A DNA stretch of 14,089 nucleotides from assembly GCA_031283905.1 (NCBI GenBank), contig JAITAW010000232.1, positions 1 to 14,089 of the forward strand. Reading direction: 5' to 3'. Positions 1 to 7,288 of this stretch are shown piece after piece. Position numbers and translations under genes: made by a program. Position 1 is the stretch's first letter; each line of letters opens with the position of its first letter. Source of the stretch: Treponema sp. GTDB taxonomy: Bacteria; Spirochaetota; Spirochaetia; Treponematales; Breznakiellaceae. Under the pieces are notes generated by a model. That model worked only from the letters and a program-made list of their open reading frames with translations, made no database searches and was not told the DNA's origin.

Positions 1-206
1 TGCTGCCCTTCATCAAGGCGGCGTTTATTGAAACAAACCCCATCCCCATAAAAGCGGCGCTGAACATGGCGGGGCTTCCCGCGGGACCCGTTCGCCCCCC
101 TCTCGCCCCCCTCTCGGAAAGCAGCAAAAGAGCCCTGGAAGCCGCCCTGCCCGCAGAGCGGGTGTACTTGCGAGACGCTACGGGCGTAACTACAAGCTTC
201 TCGTAA
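1..206 (+). CDS. dapA: 4-hydroxy-tetrahydrodipicolinate synthase, C-terminal end (partial)
   Basis: The window opens inside a reading frame whose first full codon is at 3 and whose TAA is at 204-206. It encodes 67 residues, including FIETNPIPIKAALNMAGLP followed by a proline-rich LAPLSESSKRALEAAL stretch. This is the conserved C-terminal helical region of DapA, which condenses pyruvate with aspartate semialdehyde in lysine and diaminopimelate synthesis in the cytoplasm. The catalytic lysine and the barrel lie upstream of the window. The last 12 or so residues (RDATGVTTSFS) run into a long inverted repeat at 170-227, so the natural C-terminus may have been changed by that repeat. The next gene on the same strand starts 76 bp later. 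The family call is firm; the N-terminal part cannot be judged. Confidence 0.85.
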   Translation, partial: LPFIKAAFIETNPIPIKAALNMAGLPAGPVRPPLAPLSESSKRALEAALPAERVYLRDATGVTTSFS

Positions 207-227
207 GCGTAGTTACGAGCGGCTCGC
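170..227. repeat. Long imperfect hairpin overlapping the end of dapA
   Basis: The outer arms are GCGAG (170-174) and CTCGC (223-227). The inner perfect arms are CGTAACTAC (185-193) and GTAGTTACG (209-217). The apical stem is GCTT (196-199) with AAGC (205-208) around a CTCGT loop. The dapA stop codon lies in the apical loop and stem. No T-run follows, so it is not a classical rho-independent terminator. It may be a small dispersed palindromic repeat or an mRNA 3'-end structure. Confidence 0.6.
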
Positions 228-282
228 GGGCGTGTTGCGGGTAATGAACAAACGGCGGACAAATTCCTCTAGTATGTAGCCC

Positions 283-1305
283 ATGCATTTGTATCACGGC
301 GTTCAAATCGGAACGCTTTCACTGGGAGGGAACATCTTTCTCGCCCCAGTCGCGGGCTATTCGGACAGGGCGTTCCGTTCGATCTGTATTGAACAGGGCG
401 CTGATTTCACGTTTACGGAACTGGTTTCTTCGGAGGCTCTGATCAGAAACCCCGCGTGGAGCGGCAAAAGTAATGAAGAAAATCCCGCGGCGGCGCTCCT
501 CCGGCGGGCTGACAACGAGGCGCGATACGGCGTTCAACTGTTCGGCGCTAATCCTGAAGTCATGGGCAGGGCGTCCGCCATGCTTGCGCCGTGGGAGCCG
601 TCTGTAGTCGATATAAACGCGGGGTGTCCCGTGGCCAAGGTCGTGAAAACCGGCGCGGGCGCCGCGCTGATGAAGGATCCGGCGCGTTTGGGGCGCATCG
701 TGGAGGCGGTCGTCAACTCGTCTCAAGCGCGTTTGGGAAATGTTCCCGTAACGGTGAAGATGCGTTCCGGGTGGGATGCGGAATCGATCAACTACCGGGA
801 ATGCGCCCACGTTGCCGTTGAAGCCGGCGCGTCCATGATTACGCTGCACAGCCGCACAAGAAGCCAGATGTATGCGGGCAAAAGCGACTGGGCGCGCCTG
901 GCGGATTTGGTTAGCCGTGTGTCAGCGCCTGTCGCCGGTTCAGGCGATCTCTTTTCACCGGAAGACGCAAAGCGGATGCTGGAGCAGACGAAATGCGCCG
1001 CAGTGATGTTCGCCCGGGGCGCAATAGGCAATCCGTTCATCTTTGCCGCTACACGGGATTTGCTCACCACGGGGTTTTACACGGCGTCCGGCGGGGCGCG
1101 GAGAATCGCGGCGGGTTTCCGCCAGCTTCTTTTGCTGAGCGCGGATATTGGCGAGAGCGCGGCCTGCCGCGAAATGCGCAAGCATTTCTGCGCCTACAGC
1201 CGGGGCATGGAGGGCGGGGCGGAACTGAGAAACCGGCTCGTACGCGCCGCTACTATCGCGGAATATAAGCGCGTTCTGGGGTGCGATGCCGTAGCGTCAA
1301 CGTAG
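283..1305 (+). CDS. dus: tRNA-dihydrouridine synthase (Dus family, DusB-like)
   Basis: This 340-residue FMN enzyme reduces uridines in the D-loop of tRNA to dihydrouridine with NAD(P)H. The full set of Dus motifs is present in order. The FMN-barrel start APVAGYSDRAFR is at residues 21-32 and the catalytic-cysteine motif NAGCP is at 112-116 (Cys115). The motif KMRSGW is at 159-164 and LHSRTRSQMYAGKSDW at 188-203. The phosphate-binding GSGDLFSPEDA is at 219-229, then ARGAIGNPF. The remaining 80 or so residues are the helical tRNA-binding domain. Length is normal for DusB/DusA-type proteins. The ATG at 283 is the only reasonable start, because an in-frame TAG lies two codons upstream (277-279). 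No good Shine-Dalgarno sequence precedes it. It sits between dapA and the flagellar genes and may be read through from dapA. Confidence 0.93.
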   Translation: MHLYHGVQIGTLSLGGNIFLAPVAGYSDRAFRSICIEQGADFTFTELVSSEALIRNPAWSGKSNEENPAAALLRRADNEARYGVQLFGANPEVMGRASAMLAPWEPSVVDINAGCPVAKVVKTGAGAALMKDPARLGRIVEAVVNSSQARLGNVPVTVKMRSGWDAESINYRECAHVAVEAGASMITLHSRTRSQMYAGKSDWARLADLVSRVSAPVAGSGDLFSPEDAKRMLEQTKCAAVMFARGAIGNPFIFAATRDLLTTGFYTASGGARRIAAGFRQLLLLSADIGESAACREMRKHFCAYSRGMEGGAELRNRLVRAATIAEYKRVLGCDAVAST

Positions 1306-1340
1306 CCCCGCATCAGATTTTTCAATACCCGTTGTTCTAT

Positions 1341-1368
1341 TGAAGAATTCAAAGGCAGTTGCCGATAA
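1341..1368 (+). promoter_or_regulatory. Candidate sigma-28 (FliA) promoter for flgN-flgK-flgL
   Basis: GCCGATAA at 1361-1368 matches the FliA -10 consensus exactly. A TGAA at 1341-1344, one mismatch from TAAA, lies 16 bp upstream, where about 15 bp is usual. The predicted start is near 1375, which leaves a very short leader, with AAAAGGA at 1374-1380 serving as the ribosome site for the ATG at 1386. The -35 half overlaps a small inverted repeat (TTCAATA 1321-1327, TATTGAA 1338-1344). The context, directly upstream of hook-filament junction genes, fits a late flagellar promoter. Confidence 0.65.
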
Positions 1369-1385
1369 TGTAGAAAAGGAATTAT

Positions 1386-2036
1386 ATGGCAGAAGAAAGA
1401 GCGGCGGAACATAACGAGGTTGCTACTGTAGAAAACACGGCGGAAGCCGCGACTTTCTTTGAGGAGCGCGGCGCGGGGTGCGATGAAAGAAGCGCGGAAC
1501 CTGACGAAGAGGCCGCCGGAGAAACTGCGGAAGGCGCGGCTTTCTTTGAGGAGCGCGGCGCGGGATGCGATGAAAAAAAAAATGTGTTAAAGCGGGAAGA
1601 TGAGCTTTTGCAAAAAATCATCGAAGCTCATAACGCCGTAAAAAAAGCGGTAATCAACAGGGAATGGACGGATTTTGAGGCTCTTACCATTTCCCTTGAA
1701 ACCTATAAGAAAGCGTTTGATGTGTTGGAAAAGGAGCGGATCGCCCTTTTCGCGCCGGACGCCGGAAGCGCAACGCCTCATTTTTACACGATGGTTTCCC
1801 ATTTGCCGGAAGATGAGCGCAGAGAACTTTCAGAACTGTACCGAAGCATCAAAGACCGTGCGCTCAAACTTCAGACCGCAAATGAGGCGTTGTTGCGCTA
1901 CCTCAATGAGGCGCGTTCTACTATAGGCGATTTTATGAAGGCCGCTTTCCCTGACCGCAAGAGCGGGGCGTATTCACGGCAAGGGGAAAAAGTTTCATTA
2001 GACATGCGGTCCTTGATTTTGGATCAGATGTTATAG
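1386..2036 (+). CDS. flgN: FlgN-like flagellar export chaperone with acidic N-terminal extension
   Basis: This 216-residue protein lies immediately upstream of flgK and flgL, where treponemes carry a FlgN-type chaperone. FlgN binds the C-termini of FlgK and FlgL and keeps them ready for type III export. Residues from about 66 on (KREDELLQKIIEAHNAVKKA onward) are charged and predicted helical, including a LETYKKAFDVLEKERIALF stretch, and resemble the FlgNJ helical bundle. The first 65 or so residues are different: Glu/Ala-rich, low complexity, and holding two copies of FFEERGAGCDE. An A10 tract (1573-1582) marks the border between the extension and the chaperone part. The ATG at 1386 has AAAAGGA 5 bp upstream. 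The name rests mainly on position and helical character, because FlgN proteins are poorly conserved. flgK begins 111 bp later. Confidence 0.6.
   Translation: MAEERAAEHNEVATVENTAEAATFFEERGAGCDERSAEPDEEAAGETAEGAAFFEERGAGCDEKKNVLKREDELLQKIIEAHNAVKKAVINREWTDFEALTISLETYKKAFDVLEKERIALFAPDAGSATPHFYTMVSHLPEDERRELSELYRSIKDRALKLQTANEALLRYLNEARSTIGDFMKAAFPDRKSGAYSRQGEKVSLDMRSLILDQML
1437..1575 (+). repeat. Two copies of a 52-bp direct repeat inside flgN, followed by an A10 tract
   Basis: Copy 1 is 1437-1488 and copy 2 is 1524-1575, offset by exactly 87 bp (29 codons). They match at 48 of 52 positions by direct comparison. Both are read in the same frame and encode TAEAATFFEERGAGCDE and TAEGAAFFEERGAGCDE. 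Copy 2 runs straight into ten consecutive A residues (1573-1582) in coding sequence, a possible slippage site. Confidence 0.9.
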
Positions 2037-2147
2037 ATGGGAGCTTGTTCTAGGCGCCGGGTTTTAAACCGCGCGTTTCGGGACGTTCCCTTAGATTCAT
2101 ACGATGTATAAAAAGCGGGATGCGGACGGCTTTTTAGGAGAGGAACA

Positions 2148-4037
2148 GTGACTTCAACATTTACCGGCATTGAGATCGGAAAACGCGCGATAAACGCAAA
2201 TGAGCAGGCGATCAATACCACGGGGCATAATCTCTCAAACGCCTCGACCAAGGGATATTCACGGCAACGGATCGAGTTTTCGGCATTTGATCCCATCTAC
2301 CTTCCGGGTTTAAACCGTGAGCAAACAGCCGGGCAAATAGGGCAAGGCGTTGTGATTCAACGGATCGAGCGGGCGCGGGATCAACTCCTTGACAGGCGCA
2401 TCGCGGCGCAAGCCGGCAATGAAGGCTACTGGGGCGCCCGCGATCCCTACGTACGGATGCTTGAACAGGTCTATCTTGAGCCGGGTGAAAATTCCATCCG
2501 AAGCAAAATGGATGCCTTTTGGGACTCATGGCAGGAACTCGCGACCTATCCGTCTGACACCGCGCCCAGAAACGCGGTTATCGAACGCGGTAAAACATTG
2601 GTTGACGCCATCCACGACCGGTACAGCCGCCTGAAAGGGCTACAGGACATGACTGATGAGGACATCACCCTCCGCATCCAGCAGGTGAATAAACTCACCC
2701 GTGAAATCGCGGGGCTTAACCATGACATTCAGCGGGTAAAGGCGCAGGGCGACAACCCCAACGATCTGCTTGACCGCCGCGATCTCTTGGTGGATCAACT
2801 TTCTTCTTACATTAATATTACGATTGACCGGCGCGATCCCGATGAATATATGGTGCATACCGATGGTATGGTGCTTGTACAGGGGTCTATCGGACGGCAG
2901 TTTGCCCTTGATCCCGCGCCCGCGTTGCCGGACGGTACGCAGGGTTACTCACGGATCACGTGGGAGGATACAGGCGAAGAAATCCATTTTCGTAGCGGCA
3001 GTGTCGCGGCGCTGGTTGATCTGCGCGATGAAACCATTCAGCAGGAAATCCAGACGCTAGATTCCATGACAATAAACTTTATGGACCTCGTAAACGAAGT
3101 TCACCGTAACGCATATGGACTGAACGGCAGCGCCGGACAAGACTTTTTTACCGAACACCACTTTGTTACGAATGTGAACGGCAATTACGACCGTGACGGA
3201 GACGGCGAGTACGATTCCACCTATCTTTTTCGCATCAGCGGCGTGAATAAATTGGAAGAACGGGAACAGATTGGGCTTGAAGGCGCTATTACCCTGTCCG
3301 CCGGAGATGGCGTTGTGAATGTGCCGTACTACCCCACCGATACGGTCGCGGATGTGCTTTCCCGCATCAACAATTCCGGCGCCGATGTTACCGCCCGTTT
3401 GAACCGGGACGGCTATCTTACCCTTAAAGGCACGCCAACCGGAAGCGCGGATACGCCGGATTTTGTCATCAGGCATGTCGAGGATTCCGGACATTTCCTT
3501 GCCGGATATGCGGGGGTTCTCAGCGACAGGGGCGCCGAAGGCGCGTATGATTGGGCGCGGGCCGATGCGGTTGGCGCGTTGCGGGCAAGCATTGCCGATT
3601 TGTCGACCGCGCCAATCGCCCACCCTTCCGGCTGGATCGAAGTGAACGCCGCGCTTGTCAAAGATCCGGCATCCGTTGCCGCCGGATTCGGCGAAAACGG
3701 CAGAGCGGCTAATCCTGGTAATGGCGAGGCGGCTTTGGCTGTCGCGTCCTTGCGCAACACTGATGTCATGGTCGGCAAGCAAGGCTCCTTTGACGATTAC
3801 TTTGCGGACGCGGTGGGGCGTATAGGCATACTGGGCGAACAGAGCGGCCGTATGCTTGAAACGCAGAACCTTATTATGAAGCAACTCAATGACATGCGGC
3901 AATCCGTATCGGGCGTTAATATAGATGAAGAGCTTGCCAATATGCTGAAATACCAGCATAGTTACGAAGCCGCCGCGCGGTACATCAATACGGTGAATTC
4001 CATGCTTGATGTGCTGATAAACCGGTTGGGAGTGTAG
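2148..4037 (+). CDS. flgK: Flagellar hook-associated protein 1 (FlgK, HAP1)
   Basis: FlgK forms the first junction ring between hook and filament, which is periplasmic in spirochaetes. The 629-residue protein has the diagnostic N-terminus STFTGIEIGKRAINANEQ with GHNLSNASTKGYSRQR (residues 26-41), the rod/hook/HAP assembly region. It ends with the matching C-terminal helix SGVNIDEELANMLKYQHSY (588-606) and RYINTVNSMLDVLINRLGV. A flagellin IN-like segment lies near 388-428. An acidic DRDGDGEYD loop (348-356) fits a DxDxDGxxD calcium-binding pattern. Translation starts at GTG (2148), supported by TAGGAGAGG at 2135-2143. Length is typical of spirochaete FlgK. No strong promoter is visible in the 111-bp gap from flgN, so co-transcription is likely. 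flgL follows after 48 bp. Confidence 0.97.
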   Translation: MTSTFTGIEIGKRAINANEQAINTTGHNLSNASTKGYSRQRIEFSAFDPIYLPGLNREQTAGQIGQGVVIQRIERARDQLLDRRIAAQAGNEGYWGARDPYVRMLEQVYLEPGENSIRSKMDAFWDSWQELATYPSDTAPRNAVIERGKTLVDAIHDRYSRLKGLQDMTDEDITLRIQQVNKLTREIAGLNHDIQRVKAQGDNPNDLLDRRDLLVDQLSSYINITIDRRDPDEYMVHTDGMVLVQGSIGRQFALDPAPALPDGTQGYSRITWEDTGEEIHFRSGSVAALVDLRDETIQQEIQTLDSMTINFMDLVNEVHRNAYGLNGSAGQDFFTEHHFVTNVNGNYDRDGDGEYDSTYLFRISGVNKLEEREQIGLEGAITLSAGDGVVNVPYYPTDTVADVLSRINNSGADVTARLNRDGYLTLKGTPTGSADTPDFVIRHVEDSGHFLAGYAGVLSDRGAEGAYDWARADAVGALRASIADLSTAPIAHPSGWIEVNAALVKDPASVAAGFGENGRAANPGNGEAALAVASLRNTDVMVGKQGSFDDYFADAVGRIGILGEQSGRMLETQNLIMKQLNDMRQSVSGVNIDEELANMLKYQHSYEAAARYINTVNSMLDVLINRLGV

Positions 4038-4085
4038 CGCTGTTGCGGCCTTTCAGGGATTTCATACATTTATAGGAGTGAAGAA

Positions 4086-5333
4086 ATGGTTAGAATTTCA
4101 ACAAATATGCCGAATGACGACATACAATACAGATTGCGCAGACAAGAAGATGCGCTTTCAAACATACAGGCGAAAATCGCGGGGCAGACAAAATTTAACA
4201 ACCTCCGTGATGATCCGCTCGCCGCATCCCATGCGGTACGCTATGAGTCGTACCTTTCGCGCCTTAACCGGTTTGAAAAAAACACGCTGTACGTAAAAGA
4301 TCACCTGAACCAGACGGACGCTTATATGAGGCAGGCAAACGATGTGTTGCAACGCATCCGTGAGATTGCCGTGATGGGTGCCAACGGGATGTACACCAAA
4401 GAAGATATGCAAGCTATGGGAGTTGAAGTGAACGAACTTTTGAAGGAGCTGACCTCTATCGCCAATGCCATAGGACCGGATGGCGGCAAGATTTTCGCCG
4501 GGGATAAGGCTTTCACCGAGCCGTTCCGTCTTATTGAAGGCAAAGTTGACGGCGGGCAGGAGTCAATGGTTATCGCGGTCGAATATCAAGGGGCTGGCGC
4601 TTCACGGCGAGCCGAGACCGGAGACGGGATATACATAAACCTTGACATATCAGGAGGAGAGGCGTTCTGGGCGGAGAAAATGACGGTAACTTCAAATTAT
4701 GACGCTACGGACTATGCAGTCGCCGATCAGGGATCTTTCTTTGTTGACGGCGTTGCAATTCAGGTTACGCCCGGCGACAACCTTTCCTCGATTGTCGCCA
4801 AAATAAATGATTCTTCAGCGCCTGTTCATGCCTCCATTGACCCGGAAAAACACTCGCTTGTCATTGAGGGTACGAACCCCCACCTTATTCGCATGGAAGA
4901 CGCCCAAGGCTCAACCGTGTTGCAAGATATAGGGCTTGTTGTCCCGAACGCCGCGCAAGGCGCGCCCAACTGGAATCCATCGGCAATGGTTTCCGGCGGC
5001 TCAGTCTTCGACATGGTTATTGAACTGCGCAACGCCCTCTACCGTGGAGACGCCTCTTTTATCGGCGGTCGCGGCGTAGGCGGCGTAGACCTCGCCTTGA
5101 ACAACGTACAGACACGGCTTGTCGACATTGGCAGCCGTGTGGAACGGGCGGAATTTACATGGAAACGGATAAACGCGGACATCCCGAATGTTACCGCCGC
5201 GCTCGGCAGAGAGTCTTCGCTTGATTTTGCCACCGCCTCTGTTGATCTGGGCATGATGGATTTCGCCCATAAAGCGACCTTGCAAACCGCGTCCAAGATT
5301 TTGCCGCAGACGTTGCTGAATTTCTTGCGATGA
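4086..5333 (+). CDS. flgL: Flagellar hook-associated protein 3 (FlgL, HAP3)
   Basis: FlgL forms the second hook-filament junction ring, next to the flagellin filament. The 415-residue protein has the flagellin-like N-terminus MVRISTNMPNDDIQYRLRRQ, then KFNNLRDDPLAASHAVRYES. A long coiled region with VKDHLNQTDAYMRQANDVLQ (residues 70-89) is followed by the GGKIFAG motif typical of FlgL (133-139). A central insert with a flagellin-IN repeat lies at about 219-262. The C-terminal helices include NVQTRLVDIGSRVERAE. It is longer than the roughly 310-residue enteric FlgL, as expected in spirochaetes. The ATG is preceded by TAGGAG at 4072-4077. It ends in TGA, which shows UGA is used as a stop here. 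It closes the flgN-flgK-flgL run; fliW and csrA do not follow. Confidence 0.96.
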   Translation: MVRISTNMPNDDIQYRLRRQEDALSNIQAKIAGQTKFNNLRDDPLAASHAVRYESYLSRLNRFEKNTLYVKDHLNQTDAYMRQANDVLQRIREIAVMGANGMYTKEDMQAMGVEVNELLKELTSIANAIGPDGGKIFAGDKAFTEPFRLIEGKVDGGQESMVIAVEYQGAGASRRAETGDGIYINLDISGGEAFWAEKMTVTSNYDATDYAVADQGSFFVDGVAIQVTPGDNLSSIVAKINDSSAPVHASIDPEKHSLVIEGTNPHLIRMEDAQGSTVLQDIGLVVPNAAQGAPNWNPSAMVSGGSVFDMVIELRNALYRGDASFIGGRGVGGVDLALNNVQTRLVDIGSRVERAEFTWKRINADIPNVTAALGRESSLDFATASVDLGMMDFAHKATLQTASKILPQTLLNFLR

Positions 5334-5783
5334 ACCGCCCTGCCGCTAACATTATCTCCGTACGGCGCTTAAATGACGCATTGGTTTGAGCGGGTACTCG
5401 CGCTACAGGAAAATTTATAATAGCGTCCGGTTTAATACCCAATTTCTGCAAGCGTTGTTATACTTACATGGTTACAGCCGACAGAGGAATGTCTTTGCGG
5501 TTATGGGCAAAGCCCGGCAATTTAACCGGGTAGTATTTTTTGTCAGAGCAAACGAGAAAACGCATTTTTCCCGTCCTAGCATACCGCTTCTTCTTTTGCA
5601 AAAAGAGCCGCAATTATCCCCGGACGTATACCCGCACGGAGAATAGCCGTCCGGCGTGGCTTTCCCGTGGCATTATAGGCGGCAGACAGAACGGCGCATT
5701 TCTTCTGACTTGTATATATTTTATCTTTTTGCCATACTTACACCATTACGTACTTCACGGGACGCTTCCCATATAAAAAATCT
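5334..5783. other. Gap after flgL without a convincing gene
   Basis: The short frames here (for example 86 codons from 5386 on the plus strand) lack a ribosome site and any recognisable family. No fliW or csrA sequence could be read in any frame. A TATAAT at 5416-5421 has no matching -35 at normal spacing. The only supported element is the terminator at 5513-5541. The segment from about 5700 is AT-rich and leads into the hairpin array. Confidence 0.5.
5513..5541 (+). terminator. Rho-independent terminator downstream of flgL
   Basis: The stem is CCCGG (5513-5517) with CCGGG (5526-5530) around an 8-nt AT-rich loop. TAGTA and a run of six T (5536-5541) follow. It lies 180 bp after the flgL stop and is the first plausible end for the flagellar transcript. 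Confidence 0.6.
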
Positions 5784-5923
5784 CCTCGCCGCAGATCGCG
5801 TAAACAGGTTCGCGGCGGGGTATTGAAGATTTCTCCTTGAAATCTTTGCGTGTGTGGGGGGAACAAATCCCCCACACCCCCAGTTTTTACGCCCTAAAGG
5901 GCGGGGAATTAACCCCTTTAGGG
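5784..5923. repeat. Array of four consecutive hairpins upstream of the pseudouridine synthase gene
   Basis: Hairpin 1 has CCTCGCCGC (5784-5792) with GCGGCGGGG (5812-5820), one T-G wobble. On the minus strand it is followed within 3 nt by T6, so it could terminate leftward transcripts. Hairpin 2 has AAGATTTC (5826-5833) with GAAATCTT (5839-5846), 8 bp perfect, 5-nt loop. Hairpin 3 has GTGTGGGGG (5852-5860) with CCCCCACAC (5869-5877), 9 bp perfect, 8-nt loop. Hairpin 4 has CCCTAAAGGG (5892-5901) with CCCTTTAGGG (5914-5923), 10 bp perfect. An alternative GGGG/CCCC pairing (5903-5906 with 5913-5916) competes with hairpin 4. The array ends 31 bp before the next ATG. It could be a composite dispersed repeat or a structured leader. 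Confidence 0.75.
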
Positions 5924-5954
5924 ATTAAACCCCAATACGAATAAAAGGACAGAC

Positions 5955-6698
5955 ATGAAACACACCGTTCCATTTACCGTTGTGTATGAAAGTAGCGAAC
6001 TCATCGCGGTAAACAAAGCGTCAGGCATTGCGGTAGGAGGCGACCGGTGGGACGATGGTAAAGAGCGGCTCGATCTCCTGCTATCGGACGCGCTCCAACG
6101 TACGGTGTATACGGTTCACCGTATCGACAAAGACACCTCCGGCCTTGTCGTATTCGCAAAAAACGCCGAGGCTCACAAAGAGCTTTCCTTAGCCTTTGAG
6201 CGCCGTTCACTAAAGAAACGGTACATCGCCGTTGTGTACGGACGCTTTCCGCGTGGGGAAACCGTCTGCGATCTGCCGCTCGTGCCAGACGGCAACAAAC
6301 GGCATGTAACCATCATCGACAACCATCAGGGAAAACCCTCCCTGACGCGCTTCAAGCCGCTGACCGTAGCGGGAAATTTCAGCGTCCTCGAAGTCCTGCC
6401 GGAAACGGGGCGAACCCATCAGATCAGGGTGCACGCGAGCGCCCTGGGCTACCCAATCATCTGCGATCCCCTGTACTGCCGGAACCCAAAGTCCGTAGTA
6501 TTGTCCTCATTCAAACGCAAATGGCGCGGCGATCTTTTTGAAGAAAAACCCCTGCTTTCCCGGCTCGGTCTTCATGCGGCGGAAATCGTTCTGCCGGACG
6601 GAACGTCTTTGTCAGCGCCGCTTCCGAGGGATATGGGAGCGCTCATTACGCAAATGGAGAAACACGGAAAAGAAGCGCTGTGCAGAGAAAACCCATAA
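5955..6698 (+). CDS. RluA-family RNA pseudouridine synthase
   Basis: This 247-residue enzyme isomerises uridine to pseudouridine in rRNA or tRNA. The catalytic motif HRIDKDTSGLVVFAKN is at residues 55-70, with Asp58 the nucleophile. The second RluA motif, GRTHQIRVHASALGYPIICD, is at about 152-171 and a third, RLGLHA, is near 205. The start region VVYESSELIAVNKASGIAV is the usual beginning of the catalytic domain. There is no S4 RNA-binding domain, which with the short length points to an RluA/TruC-like or RluC/D-derived short type. Its exact target base cannot be told. The ATG is preceded by AAAAGGA (5943-5949). It stands alone on this strand. Its upstream region is unusually hairpin-rich, and no clear terminator follows. 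Confidence 0.92.
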   Translation: MKHTVPFTVVYESSELIAVNKASGIAVGGDRWDDGKERLDLLLSDALQRTVYTVHRIDKDTSGLVVFAKNAEAHKELSLAFERRSLKKRYIAVVYGRFPRGETVCDLPLVPDGNKRHVTIIDNHQGKPSLTRFKPLTVAGNFSVLEVLPETGRTHQIRVHASALGYPIICDPLYCRNPKSVVLSSFKRKWRGDLFEEKPLLSRLGLHAAEIVLPDGTSLSAPLPRDMGALITQMEKHGKEALCRENP

Positions 6699-7288
6699 GT
6701 AGTGGAATGCAAATAAAGCCGATTGTAATAAGCCTCAATGTACATGGATGCCGATGGCCCGGCCGCTCCCGAAAGGATTTCGCGCAATACGGCGACCCAT
6801 CTCTGACTGGAATATCAGGGTCTCCCCGGTCTTCCGGCAGGTAAAGGCCGTTTGCGCGGCGGGGACGGCCGTCGCGCCGCCGCCCAAGTTTTGGCCCGTG
6901 CCTTTTCGGTCGAAAAGGCACGGATATCATCCTCCGATACGCCCGGTAGCTGGAGGATCGCGGATACCCGGCGTCCGACACTCGTTTCCTCCCGCAAAAC
7001 CGCCAGCTAGGGACGTTTCGTGCGCCGCCCGTCTGCGGGACGAACTTCTTCTGCCGCCGGACGTTACGCCGTTTTCCCCCGTCAATCGCTCCGCTTTTTT
7101 CAGCCCTGCCGTGTGCGATCCTTCCCCCTCAGGCAGACGTTGTGCCGCCGCCGGCGCTTCATCTCCGTCTCCTATACGAGACCCGCCAATTCCGCAGTGG
7201 CTCCGCTCCGGCTTTGCATCCCTTGGTATACACTCGCCATTCATTGTCTTCCTTTCCCTTCTTTTTCTCCTCTTCTATTCCCTCTTAT
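6699..7288. other. GC-rich hairpin-rich gap without a convincing gene
   Basis: Long open frames exist here on both strands (for example 180 codons from 6748 plus). They are rich in Pro, Arg and Ser, lack ribosome sites and show no family motifs, as expected for chance frames in GC-rich DNA. Supported structures are a perfect palindrome at 6896-6923, a 7-bp stem ATCCTCC (6929-6935) with GGAGGAT (6952-6958), and a GTCTC/GAGAC hairpin at 7167-7182. A TTCGT-CCCG/CGGG-ACGAA hairpin lies near 7016-7043. The segment could encode a structured RNA or be decayed mobile DNA; the sequence alone does not decide. Confidence 0.4.
6896..6923. repeat. Perfect 13-bp-arm palindrome
   Basis: CCGTGCCTTTTCG (6896-6908) is repeated as its exact reverse complement (6911-6923) with 2 bp between. 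As RNA it would form a stem of about 12 bp capped by GGTC. No T-run follows on either strand, so a simple terminator is unlikely. Confidence 0.8.

Noticed and set aside
3057..3959. 300-codon minus-strand frame opposite flgK
   Set aside because: It lies entirely inside the well-supported flgK gene and is a shadow of its codon bias.
5386..5421. Promoter around TATAAT after flgL
   Set aside because: The nearest TTGA-type -35 is 24 bp away and no downstream gene would use it.
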